Assembly (NCBI GenBank): GCA_020736575.1
Contig: JAGPYM010000007.1
Coordinates: 1,054,001-1,118,000 of the forward strand
DNA length: 64,000 bases
From: Thelonectria olida
Lineage: Eukaryota; Ascomycota; Sordariomycetes; Hypocreales; Nectriaceae
Reading direction: 5' to 3'
Within the stretch, counting starts at the first letter, position 1. Every line of letters begins with the position of its first letter. Below the pieces are notes generated by a model. The model was given only the letters and a program-made list of their open reading frames with translations. It did no database searches and had not been told where the DNA came from. The position numbers were made by a program, and so were the translations under genes. Below, in pieces: positions 42,595 to 53,074 of this stretch.

Positions 42595-43750
42595 CTTGGG
42601 AGAAACGGGAGGGTAGAGCTCGATACGGGGAATAGAAGAGGGAGAGCTCTTGGAGGGCGGCGACGGTGGCCGGGTTAGTGATGGTTTCGATGGCGAGGCG
42701 GAGGAGGAGGAGGTTGAGGATGGCGGAGGCGGCGGTGATGGTGGTGGAGAGTTTGGCAGAGGCAGTTGGCGAGCTACGTTGACGAGAGAGAGAGCTTCCT
42801 TGGTGGAGGACGAGGTACTTGCAGCGGCAGTGGCCCACCGGCGGTTCAACCGTGTACCAGAGCTGGAACCACTTGAGCTTGGTGTAGTTGGAAGTGGGGC
42901 ACGCGATGATGTCGTTTCAGTGCGGTTCGTAGTTGCCTCAGCAATGTCAGTGGGTTCTTTGGTGGGCGGTGCAGGGGATAAGCTGCTGTAGTTGTCCTTG
43001 GGACTGTGGGCGCCGTCGCCGGAGTGAACGACACCAGCCCCCTCTCCGTTGTCGACTTCTTCTCCGTAATCACTGTCCGAGTCGCTGTCGCTGTTGTCGC
43101 CGGCGTGGTCTTTCCGGGCGCGAACCAGGTCCAGTAGCGAAGGCCGCGCCTTGAGGGTGGGACGGATGCCGAGCATACACTGCAGTGCCTAGTTGGCGGA
43201 GGGGGGACCTTGATTGGAACAGTGGGATTGAATCTTGCTGCCTCAACTCAACTGCAATGCACACGAGGGATGGAACTAGGCGACCAGGTAACGGGTTTTG
43301 GGTGTGTGGATGTTGCTGGTGTTGCTGGTGGATGGGAAAAGGACAGATGGAGAAGGCAAAAAACAGCTTGTTTGCTGGAAGGAGCACTTGAGCTGGATTA
43401 TGAGAGCGCGTCTTCGTATAGAAAGCATGGAGGACAAGACGAGACGGAAGGCTGCTGATAATGAAGGACGTTAATAGGTAGTTGCGTCGGCATTTGCTTC
43501 ACTGCCAATAAGACCTAATTCGGCTTCATCATTCATGCGTAACTGCGTATCTACTTTTAGTGGCTGAGCTCTTCCCTAGCACCTACCTCGTACAATTACT
43601 TGGTGCCTGGTCAGGCTCCCCACATCCACCGGACTTCCATGTGAGATGCATTGGGAAGTTCATGAATTCACTGCTCCAAGGAACGGCATCAATTGACCCG
43701 ACTCGCTCTGCTCCTCATCCCAACTGTTACGCACGATCGATCCCTTCTCC
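42595..43750. other. VMA1 leader with a long open frame, plus FMO 3' region
   Basis: On the minus strand, 43176 to 42595 stays open for 194 codons in frame with the VMA1 ATG (start MLGIRPTLKARPSLL). It passes through an acidic DSDSDSD patch to a Ser/Pro-rich stretch. A second minus frame ending at 42479 is open as well and contains NYTKLKWFQLWYTVEPP. Two open frames at once usually mean biased composition (the strand is C/T-rich). I therefore do not call a gene, but see the finding. The rest, to 43750, shows nothing. Confidence 0.4.
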
Positions 43751-45608
43751 TCAGTCTCTCTTGTTCTTCTTCTTCTCCTCCTGCTCCCGCTTCCAAGCCT
43801 CTCCCAATTCCTTCAACTCCTCATTGACCTGCTCAATCCGAGCTCTCGCGCCCGGCCAGGGCTTCCTACCACGCCCCATGTCAAACAGCCGGTACGCTGC
43901 TGGAGTATCAAAACCGTCCATCAACATGTAATACAGCTTCGAGTCCTTCCACCACAGCTTCCAAGACTCCCAATTGCAATATCCGAGTCGTTCCGTAAGC
44001 CCTGTCCCTGCCGCACGATTTAGCCAGTCATACGTGGCCGTCGAGACTACCCGGAAGCCCAGATGCTGCACGTGGCCTCTCTTGAGCGTCTCGACGAGAA
44101 AATGATATTGAGTGTCAATGTCCTTGCGACGCTCTTCCGCCGGCTCAAGGGGGTACGAGCCCGCCCACACACTCGCCAAAGCCATCGAGATGACATCGTA
44201 AAGCAGGATTGGTGGCTTCATGATGAGCACGTGTCCCAGGAAGGCGAGCGAGTCGGGGTATTGCTCTGAAAGGAACCCCTTGTACAGTCGCGCAAACTTG
44301 TCCTCCGCGTTATAGAACGGAGTCGACTCGATCGCTTTGTGATGGTCCGGGGCAAGAGCTGGGTCTGTGGGATCACCGACCCCCCGAATCACCGAAAAGT
44401 CATATTGATAACCCGAGCAGAAGATGATGGCGTCAATGTCCTCCAGAACCTTTCCATCTGCCAAGGTTACCGACTTCGGCCCAGTGATTTCCTTGATACC
44501 CAGCACTGTCTCAATGCGACCCTCGCCGAGATTCTTTGCCATGTCATCTGAAAAGAAGGGCACCCGATGGAGAAGGCCATCCATGGTTCGAGGGTTCGTG
44601 AACGAAGGATGGGTATTCAACCAGGGAAACGACTTCTTCCGCATTGCTATGAGTCCCTTGGACATCAAAGCTCCGCAGAGCCTCGGGAATACACTGAAGA
44701 GGGATCGCATTATTGTGTTGACCCGTCGGGTCATGCCGTGGTCAAAGGCCTTGCCGTTGATCATTCGAGGAAGCTGGCGCCTTGTCAACACTAAATGCTC
44801 TTCAAATCTCGGGGGGCTTGACTCACAAGGAAAAATTGCGCACGATGGCTCAGATACACCTTGTTAGCCTTGGCTCTGACCAAGAAGGACGTCGAATCTG
44901 CTCCCGATGCGCCAATACCTACAACAACTACATTCTTCCCTTCATATTTTGCGGGCATTTTGAACTCTCGTGAGTGCATGACATCTCCCGCAAACTTCTC
45001 GATCCCTTTTACCTCGGGCGTCCGCTTCGCGTTGAGCAGTCCTGTGGCGACAGCAACGCGGTCGAAGCCTCGGCACGTCTCTGAGCCAGTCTTCTCATCT
45101 TTGATGTATACGAGCCATTTCTTGCTGGCTTCGTCGCGCTCGACGTGGTCAACTCTGGTGGAAAACTGAATATGAGGTAGGACATTAAAGTGCTCGGCAT
45201 ACGATTCGAGGTATTTCTGGATATCTTTGGCCAGAGGATGCAAAGGTAGTTCTAAAGGACTCGGAGGTCAGTTTAATGCTTGAGAAGTGCCATCATTGCT
45301 GCTTCGCTCACCATCCGGGAATGGGAAGTCCGAATAGGAACTCTATGTAAGTTAGCTTTACGAGTTGTTGTTGGTTATCCCGAGTTACTGACTGCTTGCT
45401 TGGACGTGTTTAGCCTCGTTTGCTCCAAGGCCGTTGTCTGTTCTCCATCTTGCGAGACATGCCATGTTCCTCCAAGCCACTCGTGCCTTTCAAACGTCGT
45501 GACTTTGAGTCCCTGCTCAAGAAGGTTCTTGGTTGCAACTAGGCCGACAACACCTGCGCCAATTACGCACACTTCGTCTCCAACTCGCTGGTTCTCAGTA
45601 TTAGCCAT
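43751..45608 (-). CDS. Flavin-containing monooxygenase (FMO-like), 564 aa
   Basis: Four exons: 45608-45393, 45342-45312 (31-nt microexon), 45251-44827, 44773-43751. Exon 2 joins SKQA to SSYSDFPFPDELPLHP, a segment conserved in the family. Exon 4 uses the distal acceptor (CCAG) so that QFFL continues as LPRMINGK. The FAD Rossmann motif VIGAGVVG lies at about 15-22 and GTWHVS follows. The FMO fingerprint FxGxxxHxxxF is FAGDVMHSREF near 169-179. The NADPH Rossmann motif GIGASGAD starts near 194. The enzyme should use NADPH and O2 to oxygenate a soft nucleophile (N or S) or a ketone; the substrate is unknown. The C-terminus is Lys/Glu-rich (EEKKKNKRD). A TATA-like box precedes the gene by about 80 bp. 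Confidence 0.88.
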
Positions 45609-46399
45609 GCTAAGGGTTTAATGCAATGCGATGCGGAGTTAGAGTTGCATCGGACGAGCCCGTCAATGATGGCTGGGTGTTGCCTTGCTTATAAGTCTGC
45701 AACATGTCAACGCCAATCCTTGTCGACCAAGGCGGGCAAGCGGTGCCACGCCGCGCGCTAATAGATTTGGGATTCATGAAGCTGACCTATGATCCTTCTC
45801 GGAACCAAGTCTTGCGAATGCTGACATGGTCTCCTGTTAGTGGTGGTGCGTCAGCATAGTGGTGCCAATCAAGGCCATCAAGGCTCCTGCTATCGCGGCA
45901 ATGCGGCATTCTGGGTATTATTAACATGTTGTATATTCCGCCAATTGTTTGGCTTGGTCTGACGTATCTTGACCACTTACATGGCGGCAAAACATGCTTC
46001 CCTGCTTACATCCGATAAGCGCCAGTGAGATTGGGGAAGCCAGGTCCAGAAACGAAGTGCGATAGTGCGTGAGATTTGAGAGACCGATCCTTCCGGGGAA
46101 CTCTATGATAACCACATTTCATCATATCATTAGACTAGGCCGATGGCAGTGGCTGTGTAGAAGACACTCGGGTATCGATGAGAGACATTATCTCCGTTGA
46201 CCTCCAAATCCGGGGAGATGGACCGGACACGAGTGTGAAATTTCCTTGTCAGTTACGGACTGTTCCTTTCTACTGTAGAGTTGGTTGGGGCAAGGTCTAC
46301 CCAGGACTGATATCTACAATTGCCCTATCATCTCAACATCAACTCATATATACTCGGCCGTCAACACCCTCACAACTATGCCGGTCCAACGCCTGAATC
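45609..46399. other. Intergenic stretch between FMO and the sphingomyelinase-like gene
   Basis: Holds the FMO promoter and the 3' UTR of the sphingomyelinase-like gene. No other feature seen. Confidence 0.5.
45688..45695 (-). promoter_or_regulatory. TATA-like box of the FMO gene
   Basis: CTTATAAG about 80 bp upstream of the ATG at 45608. The sequence is symmetric, so orientation comes from the gene. Usage is inferred. Confidence 0.35.
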
Positions 46400-48525
46400 T
46401 CATGCTTGAATCTCAGCCGCCTTCTCAATAAACCTCTTCTTCAACACCCCCAAGATCTCCTTCTTCACACCCATGGCACTCAGTGTAGCCCTCATCACAG
46501 AAACGCCACACTCATCCCGCTCCTCGACCCGGTTTAGACTCCGTTTGTTGAAGCTGATGCCCAGCGTCGGCGTGAAGCAGTTGTTCTCGCTGCGAGCAGC
46601 CCGCAGCCCGCAGATCTCGTTGCTCTTGCACGTCCCCGTGCAATCCTCCGGCTTCCAGCCCCGGCTCTTACGCGAGAGGAACGCCTTGAATGCGCCGTCG
46701 TTGGACTCGAACAGCGTCGTGACGTTGTGCCAGAAGGCCGCGGTGAGCTCCGCGCTGCTGTCCGTCACGGGCGGATTCAGCAGAGACCCGTACGCCTCCT
46801 TGGCCGAGTAGTACTTTTTCCACACGGGTCCCGTCGTCTGGAACGCCGCGTCGCTCATGTCGGCCGTGTACGTCGTGGCATCGAGCACACCAAACGTCAC
46901 AGGGTCGACGTCGTAAACGCGGAAGGCCGGCATGCCCGCCGTAGGCGTGAGCGAGGGGCCGATGTACGACGCCACGAGCGCGTTGGAGAAGCTGCGGCGC
47001 GTGTAGTCGGCGTAGCTGATCTGGAACTGGTCCGAGTGCGTGTGGCCGAAGAACATGGCGGCGACGGTGGCCGAGTAGCGGTTGATGACCTGGTCGAGGT
47101 AATTGGACTGGTCGTGGAAGCTGTTCTGATCGCCGAGGGGCATGTGGCCGACGATGTAGACGCGCTCTTGGGCCTTTTCGGCGGCGTCGAGCTGGGTGAC
47201 GAGCCAGGCGATTTGGTCACTGGGGTCGCGGATCATGGTCTTGCGGTAGAGCCAGTAGTTCTCACGGTAGTACATGTTGGTGTTGAGGGAGATGACGCGC
47301 AGGTTGCTGTTGGGATGCTTGGTCGAGTAGGCGCCGAGCTTCTGCGAGTCTGACGTTGCCTCGGGGGTGATCCATTGCGACCAGAGGCCCGAGAGGAGGT
47401 TGTAGACCCATTGGGATGCGTGGCCAACTGAGTTGGGCTGGAAGGCGTTGGTAGGGTGAGCCTCGTGGTTGCCGGCAGTCCCGTAGACTGTGCCTAGATT
47501 CTGGCTCATCATACCGTAGGCATTGGTAACTGGGCGTGTTAGCGAAGAGCAACCGGCCGAGGAATGCTGGACTTGCTTTGCTCTGTATTGTAGGGTTGGC
47601 TTGTGTTCCAGACGGCGTGGTCGACAATGTCCCCCGTGAAGATGGTAAAGGCGGCATCTGGGACGATTTTCTTGATGGCCTCGTACATGCTCTTTTCGAG
47701 ACTCTTGGGAACATCGCAGTTGTGGTCGCCGTTGGGACCGGCAGGGCTGTTGTTGTTGCCAGGTTGGTCTGCCTTGGTATACGGCCTTGATGAGTGAGTC
47801 AGCCATCGACGCTGCCCATCGCTCACAGCACTTGTTCACACTTACCTGCAACAGATGGGCTTGGTACAGTTGGAGTTTGAGCCCTCCACATAGAGAGGGT
47901 CGATATGAATGTCAGAGTAGTGAACCACCTTGATGGGAGCCTTTCCACTCGAAGACGGACGGCTCTTGGAGGACTTGTTGGACGGGAAGGGAACAGACCA
48001 TTCCTGAAGTTTAGGGTACGCGCAGAGTCCGAGGAAAGTGGTGCAGAGCTCCTTGGACGATCGTGAGCCGACGGTAACGGCCCGGAGACCGCTGGCGATG
48101 ACAGGCCCTTCAAGCTGGATAGAGCCATCGCATACGTCGTCGTCCTCGGCCTGCAAGCTGTCAGCTCTGTTACCGGGAGTGGAGGCGTTGGGTTGACTTA
48201 CACCGGAAATCTTGCAAATCTCTTGCAGGACGTCGATAAAGGCCTGATCACTTATACTCGCTAGGCCTTTCAGTACTAGGAGGAGCGACTGTTTGTCTCG
48301 GCAATCAGTTTCATTCTCGATAGTTTCGTGTCAAGCAACTTGGATCATACTGACCTCACACCCAGCGCATGTTGCATCACCCTTAAACTTATTCCAGAGG
48401 TCTTCTACCCAGTCCCTAGACTCGAGAGATCGTTTGATGCCAGCGATGTCCTCGAGGGGCCCGTTTTGAGCGAGAGCACCCTGCGCAACGCCCAGAGAGA
48501 GGGCGAGAAGAGAGAAGAACCGCAT
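46400..48525 (-). CDS. Secreted acid-sphingomyelinase-like phosphodiesterase, 633 aa
   Basis: Five exons: 48525-48355, 48288-48202, 48150-47846, 47785-47577, 47529-46400. The fourth intron is GC-AG (donor GCAAGT), and only this joins TEQ to ITNAYGMM in phase. The start at 48525 gives a signal peptide (MRFFSLLALSLGVAQGALA). An ATG 33 nt upstream (48558) is less likely, given a TATA box at 48583. A saposin-B-like part (about 45-110) shows the Cys pattern CAGC and ICKISG. The metallophosphatase motifs are complete: SDIHID near 165, GDIVDH near 239, GNHE near 280, and GHMPLGD and GHTHSD. A two-metal site is therefore expected. The family cleaves sphingomyelin or related phosphodiesters outside the cell or in the vacuole; fungal substrates are uncertain. 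The C-terminal domain holds several Cys (CTGTCKSNEICG). Confidence 0.92.
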
Positions 48526-49607
48526 CGCAAAAGACTGAACATGTCCCGTGCTATTCACTACTGAGCTGCAAGGACAGGACAGCTATTTAAACCCCAACGG
48601 CCAAAACGTCCTGCCCTTTTCGAAAGCACCGGCCCAGTCGGCCGGTCTCGCACAACGGGGGCCATGAGAACGCTTCACGGGCTTTTTCAGAGTTCGCACT
48701 CCAGAGCCCGAAATGCATGTACTGAGCTCATCATGAGATGAAGCCCTCCCCCTTCGGCACTGCACATGTATAGGGTTGTCCAATGGGAGCGGCCGAGTGG
48801 CCCATGCCCACCGGGAGGCGGCCATGCATTAGGAAAGCCGTCCCCTTTGGAGTAGGTAGGATCGCCCACGGAGTACACGAAAATACCACCTGCGCTGTCG
48901 GGGGGAGATTGGGGATGCACGCGCTGGTCCAATGGCTGTGGAATGCCACCTCACGAGCCCATGTGATGAGGGTCATGGGGGGTGGTGTTGAGGAGGTATA
49001 TTCGCGTGTACTGAGGTGGATAGATATAGGAGCTTCTGTCGTGACCTACCCGATTTCAACACCGAGCGTGGATGGGTTATAGGGCCATAGCGGGAATGCG
49101 GCACGAGAAGATGAGATATGCCGCGGCATTGGCCATGATCTCTCGCAACTCGTCGTCGATTGCCTTGTGGTTGAGAGAATCTGTAGGTAAATGGGAGGCG
49201 TCGTTGAGTTCCCCCGATGCAACCCAACATGTCAACTAGTTTCGTCCATGTTAGGAAGCCGCTTTAATATGTACGCACCCAAGTCAGTCGGTTGATTATG
49301 TCATGAGCAGAACACAAGACACAGAATGCTTCTCACTCAACGGCATATAACAGTAACTGAGACATGAGATTTTCCTATTACACCCATCCATGCACCCATC
49401 CTACTTCATACACGCCAGCGCCGTTTTTTCTTTTGTTTTACTATACATCCACCCCAAATATCTCGGCGCCCTATGCTCATATGGTACAAGTACTCGCATA
49501 CGACCAAGCGCAAAGGAAGCAAGCTCCCTGCACAACTACTGTACATGCTAGGATTACAAACACATGTTGCACCTTTCCAATACTCTCCTTCCGTCCTCAG
49601 CCTTGCC
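48526..49607. other. 1.1 kb intergenic region
   Basis: Promoter of the sphingomyelinase-like gene and 3' UTR of PET127. Nothing else seen. Confidence 0.5.
48583..48591 (-). promoter_or_regulatory. TATA-like box of the sphingomyelinase-like gene
   Basis: TTTAAATAG about 60 bp upstream of the ATG at 48525. Placing transcription start near 48555 would leave out the ATG at 48558, which supports the shorter start. Inference from spacing only. Confidence 0.4.
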
Positions 49608-52600
49608 TCAGCCCTTGTTGACGGCGAGTGGGTCGTTGGCCCAGGCAACTCGGACTGGCTTGTTCGCATCCTGCGAGTCTTGCGCCCCCCTCCACGCCTT
49701 GCTCTCGTCCACTGTGCGAGCCAGCCCGCCGTCAAACATTCTATGCCAAGCTTGAGTTTTTAGTTCTGGGCTGGAAAAGTATGCCTTCTGTCTCCTCCTT
49801 TTCAGGAGGGAAAGGATCCTTTCCGCCCCTTGGTCCGAAAGCTCAGCGATGGAGTATTTCAGATCCCATTGCGGCGCCTTGTGATCGGGATACTTGGAGA
49901 GGTCCAAACGAGGCACAACGGTGCCTCCGGCCTTGTTCTGAATTGTCACGTACATGCCGAGCAGCCCTTGCTTTTTACCAGAGACGATGTCTCCCGCCTC
50001 AGTAGACGTGAGTATCTTGTCGGCGCTTTCCGCCTCGAAGGCAGTCTCTGTAGCCGTTGCTTCGGTGGCAGCGGCCATTTGGGCCTCTTGTTCGGCTTCC
50101 TCTTTGTTTGCCTCGGCCACAAGTTCAGAGAGCACCTGCTCAAACACTCCCAGTGTTTTTTCCTTGTTCTCGACGTTCTGGGCAACCTTCATGATGAGAT
50201 CCTTCAATGAGGGTTCAAAAACCACGTCGCGGTTTGGGATTGGACTTTCTTCAACAGAGACTTCAGTCTGAGTATCATACTTGTCCTCAATCCGAGTAGG
50301 ATCGTTGTCATCAATTCGAGTAGGATCGTTGTCATCAAGTCGAGTAGGATCGTTGTCCTCGATCCGAGTAGTATCGTTATCCTCAGTCTTCTCAGGGGCG
50401 GGTGTCGTTGTCGCTTCGCTCACATCCTGACCAACTCTCTCACTAGGCTTTTCCACCTTGTCCTGCTCGTCACTAGGCAGCTCCTCCGTTGCCTCGTTGG
50501 CGTCCTTGAGACCTGGCAATTCAGTGGCCAAGGCTTCAACGAGAGCGTCTAGGTAGGATTCTCGTGATACATCTGATCTACCGAGAAGCAGCCCGCTCTG
50601 TTCGAGGGCTTGGTGGATAGAGTCTCTCACCGTCTGCAAGCCACGAGAGTCACCTTCCACAACCTCATCAACCTTCGCCATCATCTCATCCCAGGCGTTT
50701 TGACCACCGTCATCTTGAGGCGATTCCTCAACGGAGGCCGGCTCCCGTTCAGACTCCACCATCTTCTCGCCGGCTTGAGATGTCGCTGCCTGGGATTCTT
50801 GTTGAACAAGGCCCAAGAGCTTCTTTTGAATGTCTTCCACAGATTTCTGGCCCGTCGCTTGCGTTTCCCGGATAAAGTTGTCGTCGACTGGCTCCGCGAA
50901 GAAGTAAGTCAAGGGAGTCAGGCCGGGACGAGTCTCCACGTGCAACCTCAATGATTGGCCTGGAAATCGTTTCGCTGCACGATTCAGCAGATCGTTCAAG
51001 ATATGGACGCTTGCCTTGAACTCAGAATCTCCCAGCCACGTGTTGCTGGTGCCATGAAGGGCTTCGTCCATTTCATTAAGGCTGATGTATTGAAAGCCAA
51101 AGATCCGCTGGGTGTTGTGAAAAGCCACAAAGATGCCATCCATGCGACCGATCCGGACCTGCAATGAGTATTTAAGGAACGCAGACCTCACCATATCGTA
51201 GTACTCTCGCTCGTATGATTGCCATTCGCCTGTTCGGGACCGGATTTCATACCCAACTCCTTTTTCGTAGTCTTCCACGTCCATGCGAATCGGCAAAACC
51301 GCTCTGGTCTTGAGATCGAACATTCCAGTGCCCGGAAGCCTAGGGTCGTGAGCATCCAACTGAGAACGGAGCATGAAATCGCCAATAGTCGTGTAGTGGA
51401 ATCCTTCCTCGGCATTCTTCTCCTCGTCGGAAAGTTCGTGTGAGCGGGTTCGATGGTACTTTTCGAACTCCTCCTTTGGCAGGGTGAGAAGTTTCTCCAT
51501 TGACTTGCCAAGCATGGCGAGGATATTTGAACTAGCAAATTGCTTGTCGGCGTCAATCGCATAGACTCCGTCCTTGAAATTGGCAAACGCAGCAGCCGGA
51601 CTACGAGTGAAGATGGTGAAGTCGTCTGACACGATGGGGAATGACTTGGAGAGATTTGGGAAACCAGGTTTCCTCCACCCTGATATAAGATAATGGAATT
51701 GAGACAGTAATGCCGTCATGCTCGAAGTGGAGCCGCAGTACTTCTTGCCGTGGTTCCTGCAGAGATCTCTGAGTTTGTGGTCTTCGGAAGATGTGACGTA
51801 CTCTGCAATGGCGTCGAAGTCGAATTCATTTGCGGGCATGATCGAAGCTAGGGAAGGGTCGAAGTTAAACACTCGTGACCGAGGATCCTGCAGTTCGTGA
51901 ACTCCACTGTTGAATAGGACTCGATCCAGGTTATGTGCCAGTTTTGGAACATCCAGTGATTTGTCAACCTCGACAGCCTCGAATTTAAGGCTCGCCGGGT
52001 CAAGTTCCTGCACGTCAATACTTTTGCTAGACGGGAGTCTGGGTTTGCCATTTGCTTTCGAAGCATTTGCTTTCGCACGCGGCGGCTTCTCCTGTGATTT
52101 TGATGCCCGCCGTAGTGATTTCCCTGGAAGTGGTAATTCTTCTGAATATGATGGTTCTTCCGGAAATCGTGATAACGGCGGTTCTGACCTACGCGTAGGC
52201 TTCTGTTGGAGTATCTCTCGCATGGACATCCAGGCACCCATCGCTTGCGCCATGGGTCCAGGTGAAGATGTTGACGCTCGTGTTTCTTCAGCGGCCTTCA
52301 AGTCTTTCTTTTTTGACTTGGTGCGTTTGTCGGACTGTTCGACCCCGTAAACCTTTCGTACCACATCCAATGTTTCGTCAAAATTGTCCGACTCCTTCGT
52401 TTCCTTTTGTTTCCCATCGATGACTTTCCTGAGTCTACGAATCGTTTTCTTCAGATTTCTTATAGCAACGTCGGGGTCGCCCTTCTTTGGAGCTTCAGTT
52501 TCGACCTTTTTGGGACGCTTGGGTTTCGGGTTCGGGTTCGATTCCGAATTCTGTTCTTCATTCGTGTCGCTTTCGGTCGCAAAGGTTCTATGACGTGCAT

Positions 52601-52688
52601 ATTGATGGCGCAAAGGGGACGGAGATGATGGCTGATAAAGTCGAGCCAATCTGGCCGATTGACCAAACCCCCGTCGAAGACGAAGCAT
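49608..52688 (-). CDS. PET127: Pet127-like mitochondrial RNA-processing factor, 1026 aa
   Basis: Intronless. The N-terminus (MLRLRRGFGQSARLARL, rich in Arg and Ser, no acids for about 35 residues) is a mitochondrial presequence. Yeast Pet127 is a mitochondrial membrane-associated protein needed for 5' processing and turnover of mitochondrial RNA. The family has a PD-(D/E)xK-like core. Here the conserved block covers about residues 225-610: KLAHNLDRVLFNSGVHELQDPRSRVFNF, RNHGKKYCGSTSSMTALLSQFHYL, YAIDADKQFASSNILAMLGKSM, then DPRLPGTGMFDLKTRAVLPIR with the Asp-x-Lys of the nuclease-like centre, and the gapped SLQVRIGRMDGIFVAFHNT. The C-terminal part (about 640-1026) is acidic, variable and includes four 8-residue repeats (DNDPTRI/L). 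It is larger than yeast Pet127 (800 residues), mainly from this tail. Confidence 0.88.
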   Translation of the reverse strand: MLRLRRGFGQSARLARLYQPSSPSPLRHQYARHRTFATESDTNEEQNSESNPNPKPKRPKKVETEAPKKGDPDVAIRNLKKTIRRLRKVIDGKQKETKESDNFDETLDVVRKVYGVEQSDKRTKSKKKDLKAAEETRASTSSPGPMAQAMGAWMSMREILQQKPTRRSEPPLSRFPEEPSYSEELPLPGKSLRRASKSQEKPPRAKANASKANGKPRLPSSKSIDVQELDPASLKFEAVEVDKSLDVPKLAHNLDRVLFNSGVHELQDPRSRVFNFDPSLASIMPANEFDFDAIAEYVTSSEDHKLRDLCRNHGKKYCGSTSSMTALLSQFHYLISGWRKPGFPNLSKSFPIVSDDFTIFTRSPAAAFANFKDGVYAIDADKQFASSNILAMLGKSMEKLLTLPKEEFEKYHRTRSHELSDEEKNAEEGFHYTTIGDFMLRSQLDAHDPRLPGTGMFDLKTRAVLPIRMDVEDYEKGVGYEIRSRTGEWQSYEREYYDMVRSAFLKYSLQVRIGRMDGIFVAFHNTQRIFGFQYISLNEMDEALHGTSNTWLGDSEFKASVHILNDLLNRAAKRFPGQSLRLHVETRPGLTPLTYFFAEPVDDNFIRETQATGQKSVEDIQKKLLGLVQQESQAATSQAGEKMVESEREPASVEESPQDDGGQNAWDEMMAKVDEVVEGDSRGLQTVRDSIHQALEQSGLLLGRSDVSRESYLDALVEALATELPGLKDANEATEELPSDEQDKVEKPSERVGQDVSEATTTPAPEKTEDNDTTRIEDNDPTRLDDNDPTRIDDNDPTRIEDKYDTQTEVSVEESPIPNRDVVFEPSLKDLIMKVAQNVENKEKTLGVFEQVLSELVAEANKEEAEQEAQMAAATEATATETAFEAESADKILTSTEAGDIVSGKKQGLLGMYVTIQNKAGGTVVPRLDLSKYPDHKAPQWDLKYSIAELSDQGAERILSLLKRRRQKAYFSSPELKTQAWHRMFDGGLARTVDESKAWRGAQDSQDANKPVRVAWANDPLAVNKG
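50284..50384 (-). repeat. PET127: Coding 24-bp tandem repeat in PET127
   Basis: About four copies of a 24-bp unit (plus-strand form CGAGTAGGATCGTTGTCATC and variants) coding the octapeptide plan IEDNDPTR. The units keep frame. It lies in the acidic, poorly conserved tail, so length variation should be tolerated. Confidence 0.88.
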
Positions 52689-53074
52689 TGAGGCGGCGCG
52701 TGATCAGGCGGGCGCGGCTTTGCGCAAAAAGCGTTCTTGTTGTGAAAGAAAGGGTGTCGGTTACACCGAGAGTAGGATTGAATTGGAACAAACTTTTGCA
52801 GTCACTGCAACGTGCACTATCGATAGGGATAACGATAAGGGAGCGGCAGTTACCAAGTTCCCGTGGCGGAAATACCTCGGTGGTAGAGCCCCAAATCTGT
52901 TTCACGTGGTTGGCTATCTATTGAGGAGCTCTCCTCATAACTAGCTGGCTCTTTGCCTAGTGAGGCCAACGACCCTCTCATCGCCCTCCGTCTATGCACT
53001 TTATCCACGCTTAAATTCACCACATTGCAGACCCAAGAGTAGTCTCACCAGAGGCAGCGCCTCGTGAAGCAGAC
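52689..53074. other. Short divergent promoter between PET127 and HID1
   Basis: 386 bp shared by PET127 (-) and HID1 (+). Both promoters must fit here. No clear TATA box; an ATCGATAGGGATAACGATA patch lies near 52820-52840. Confidence 0.5.
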
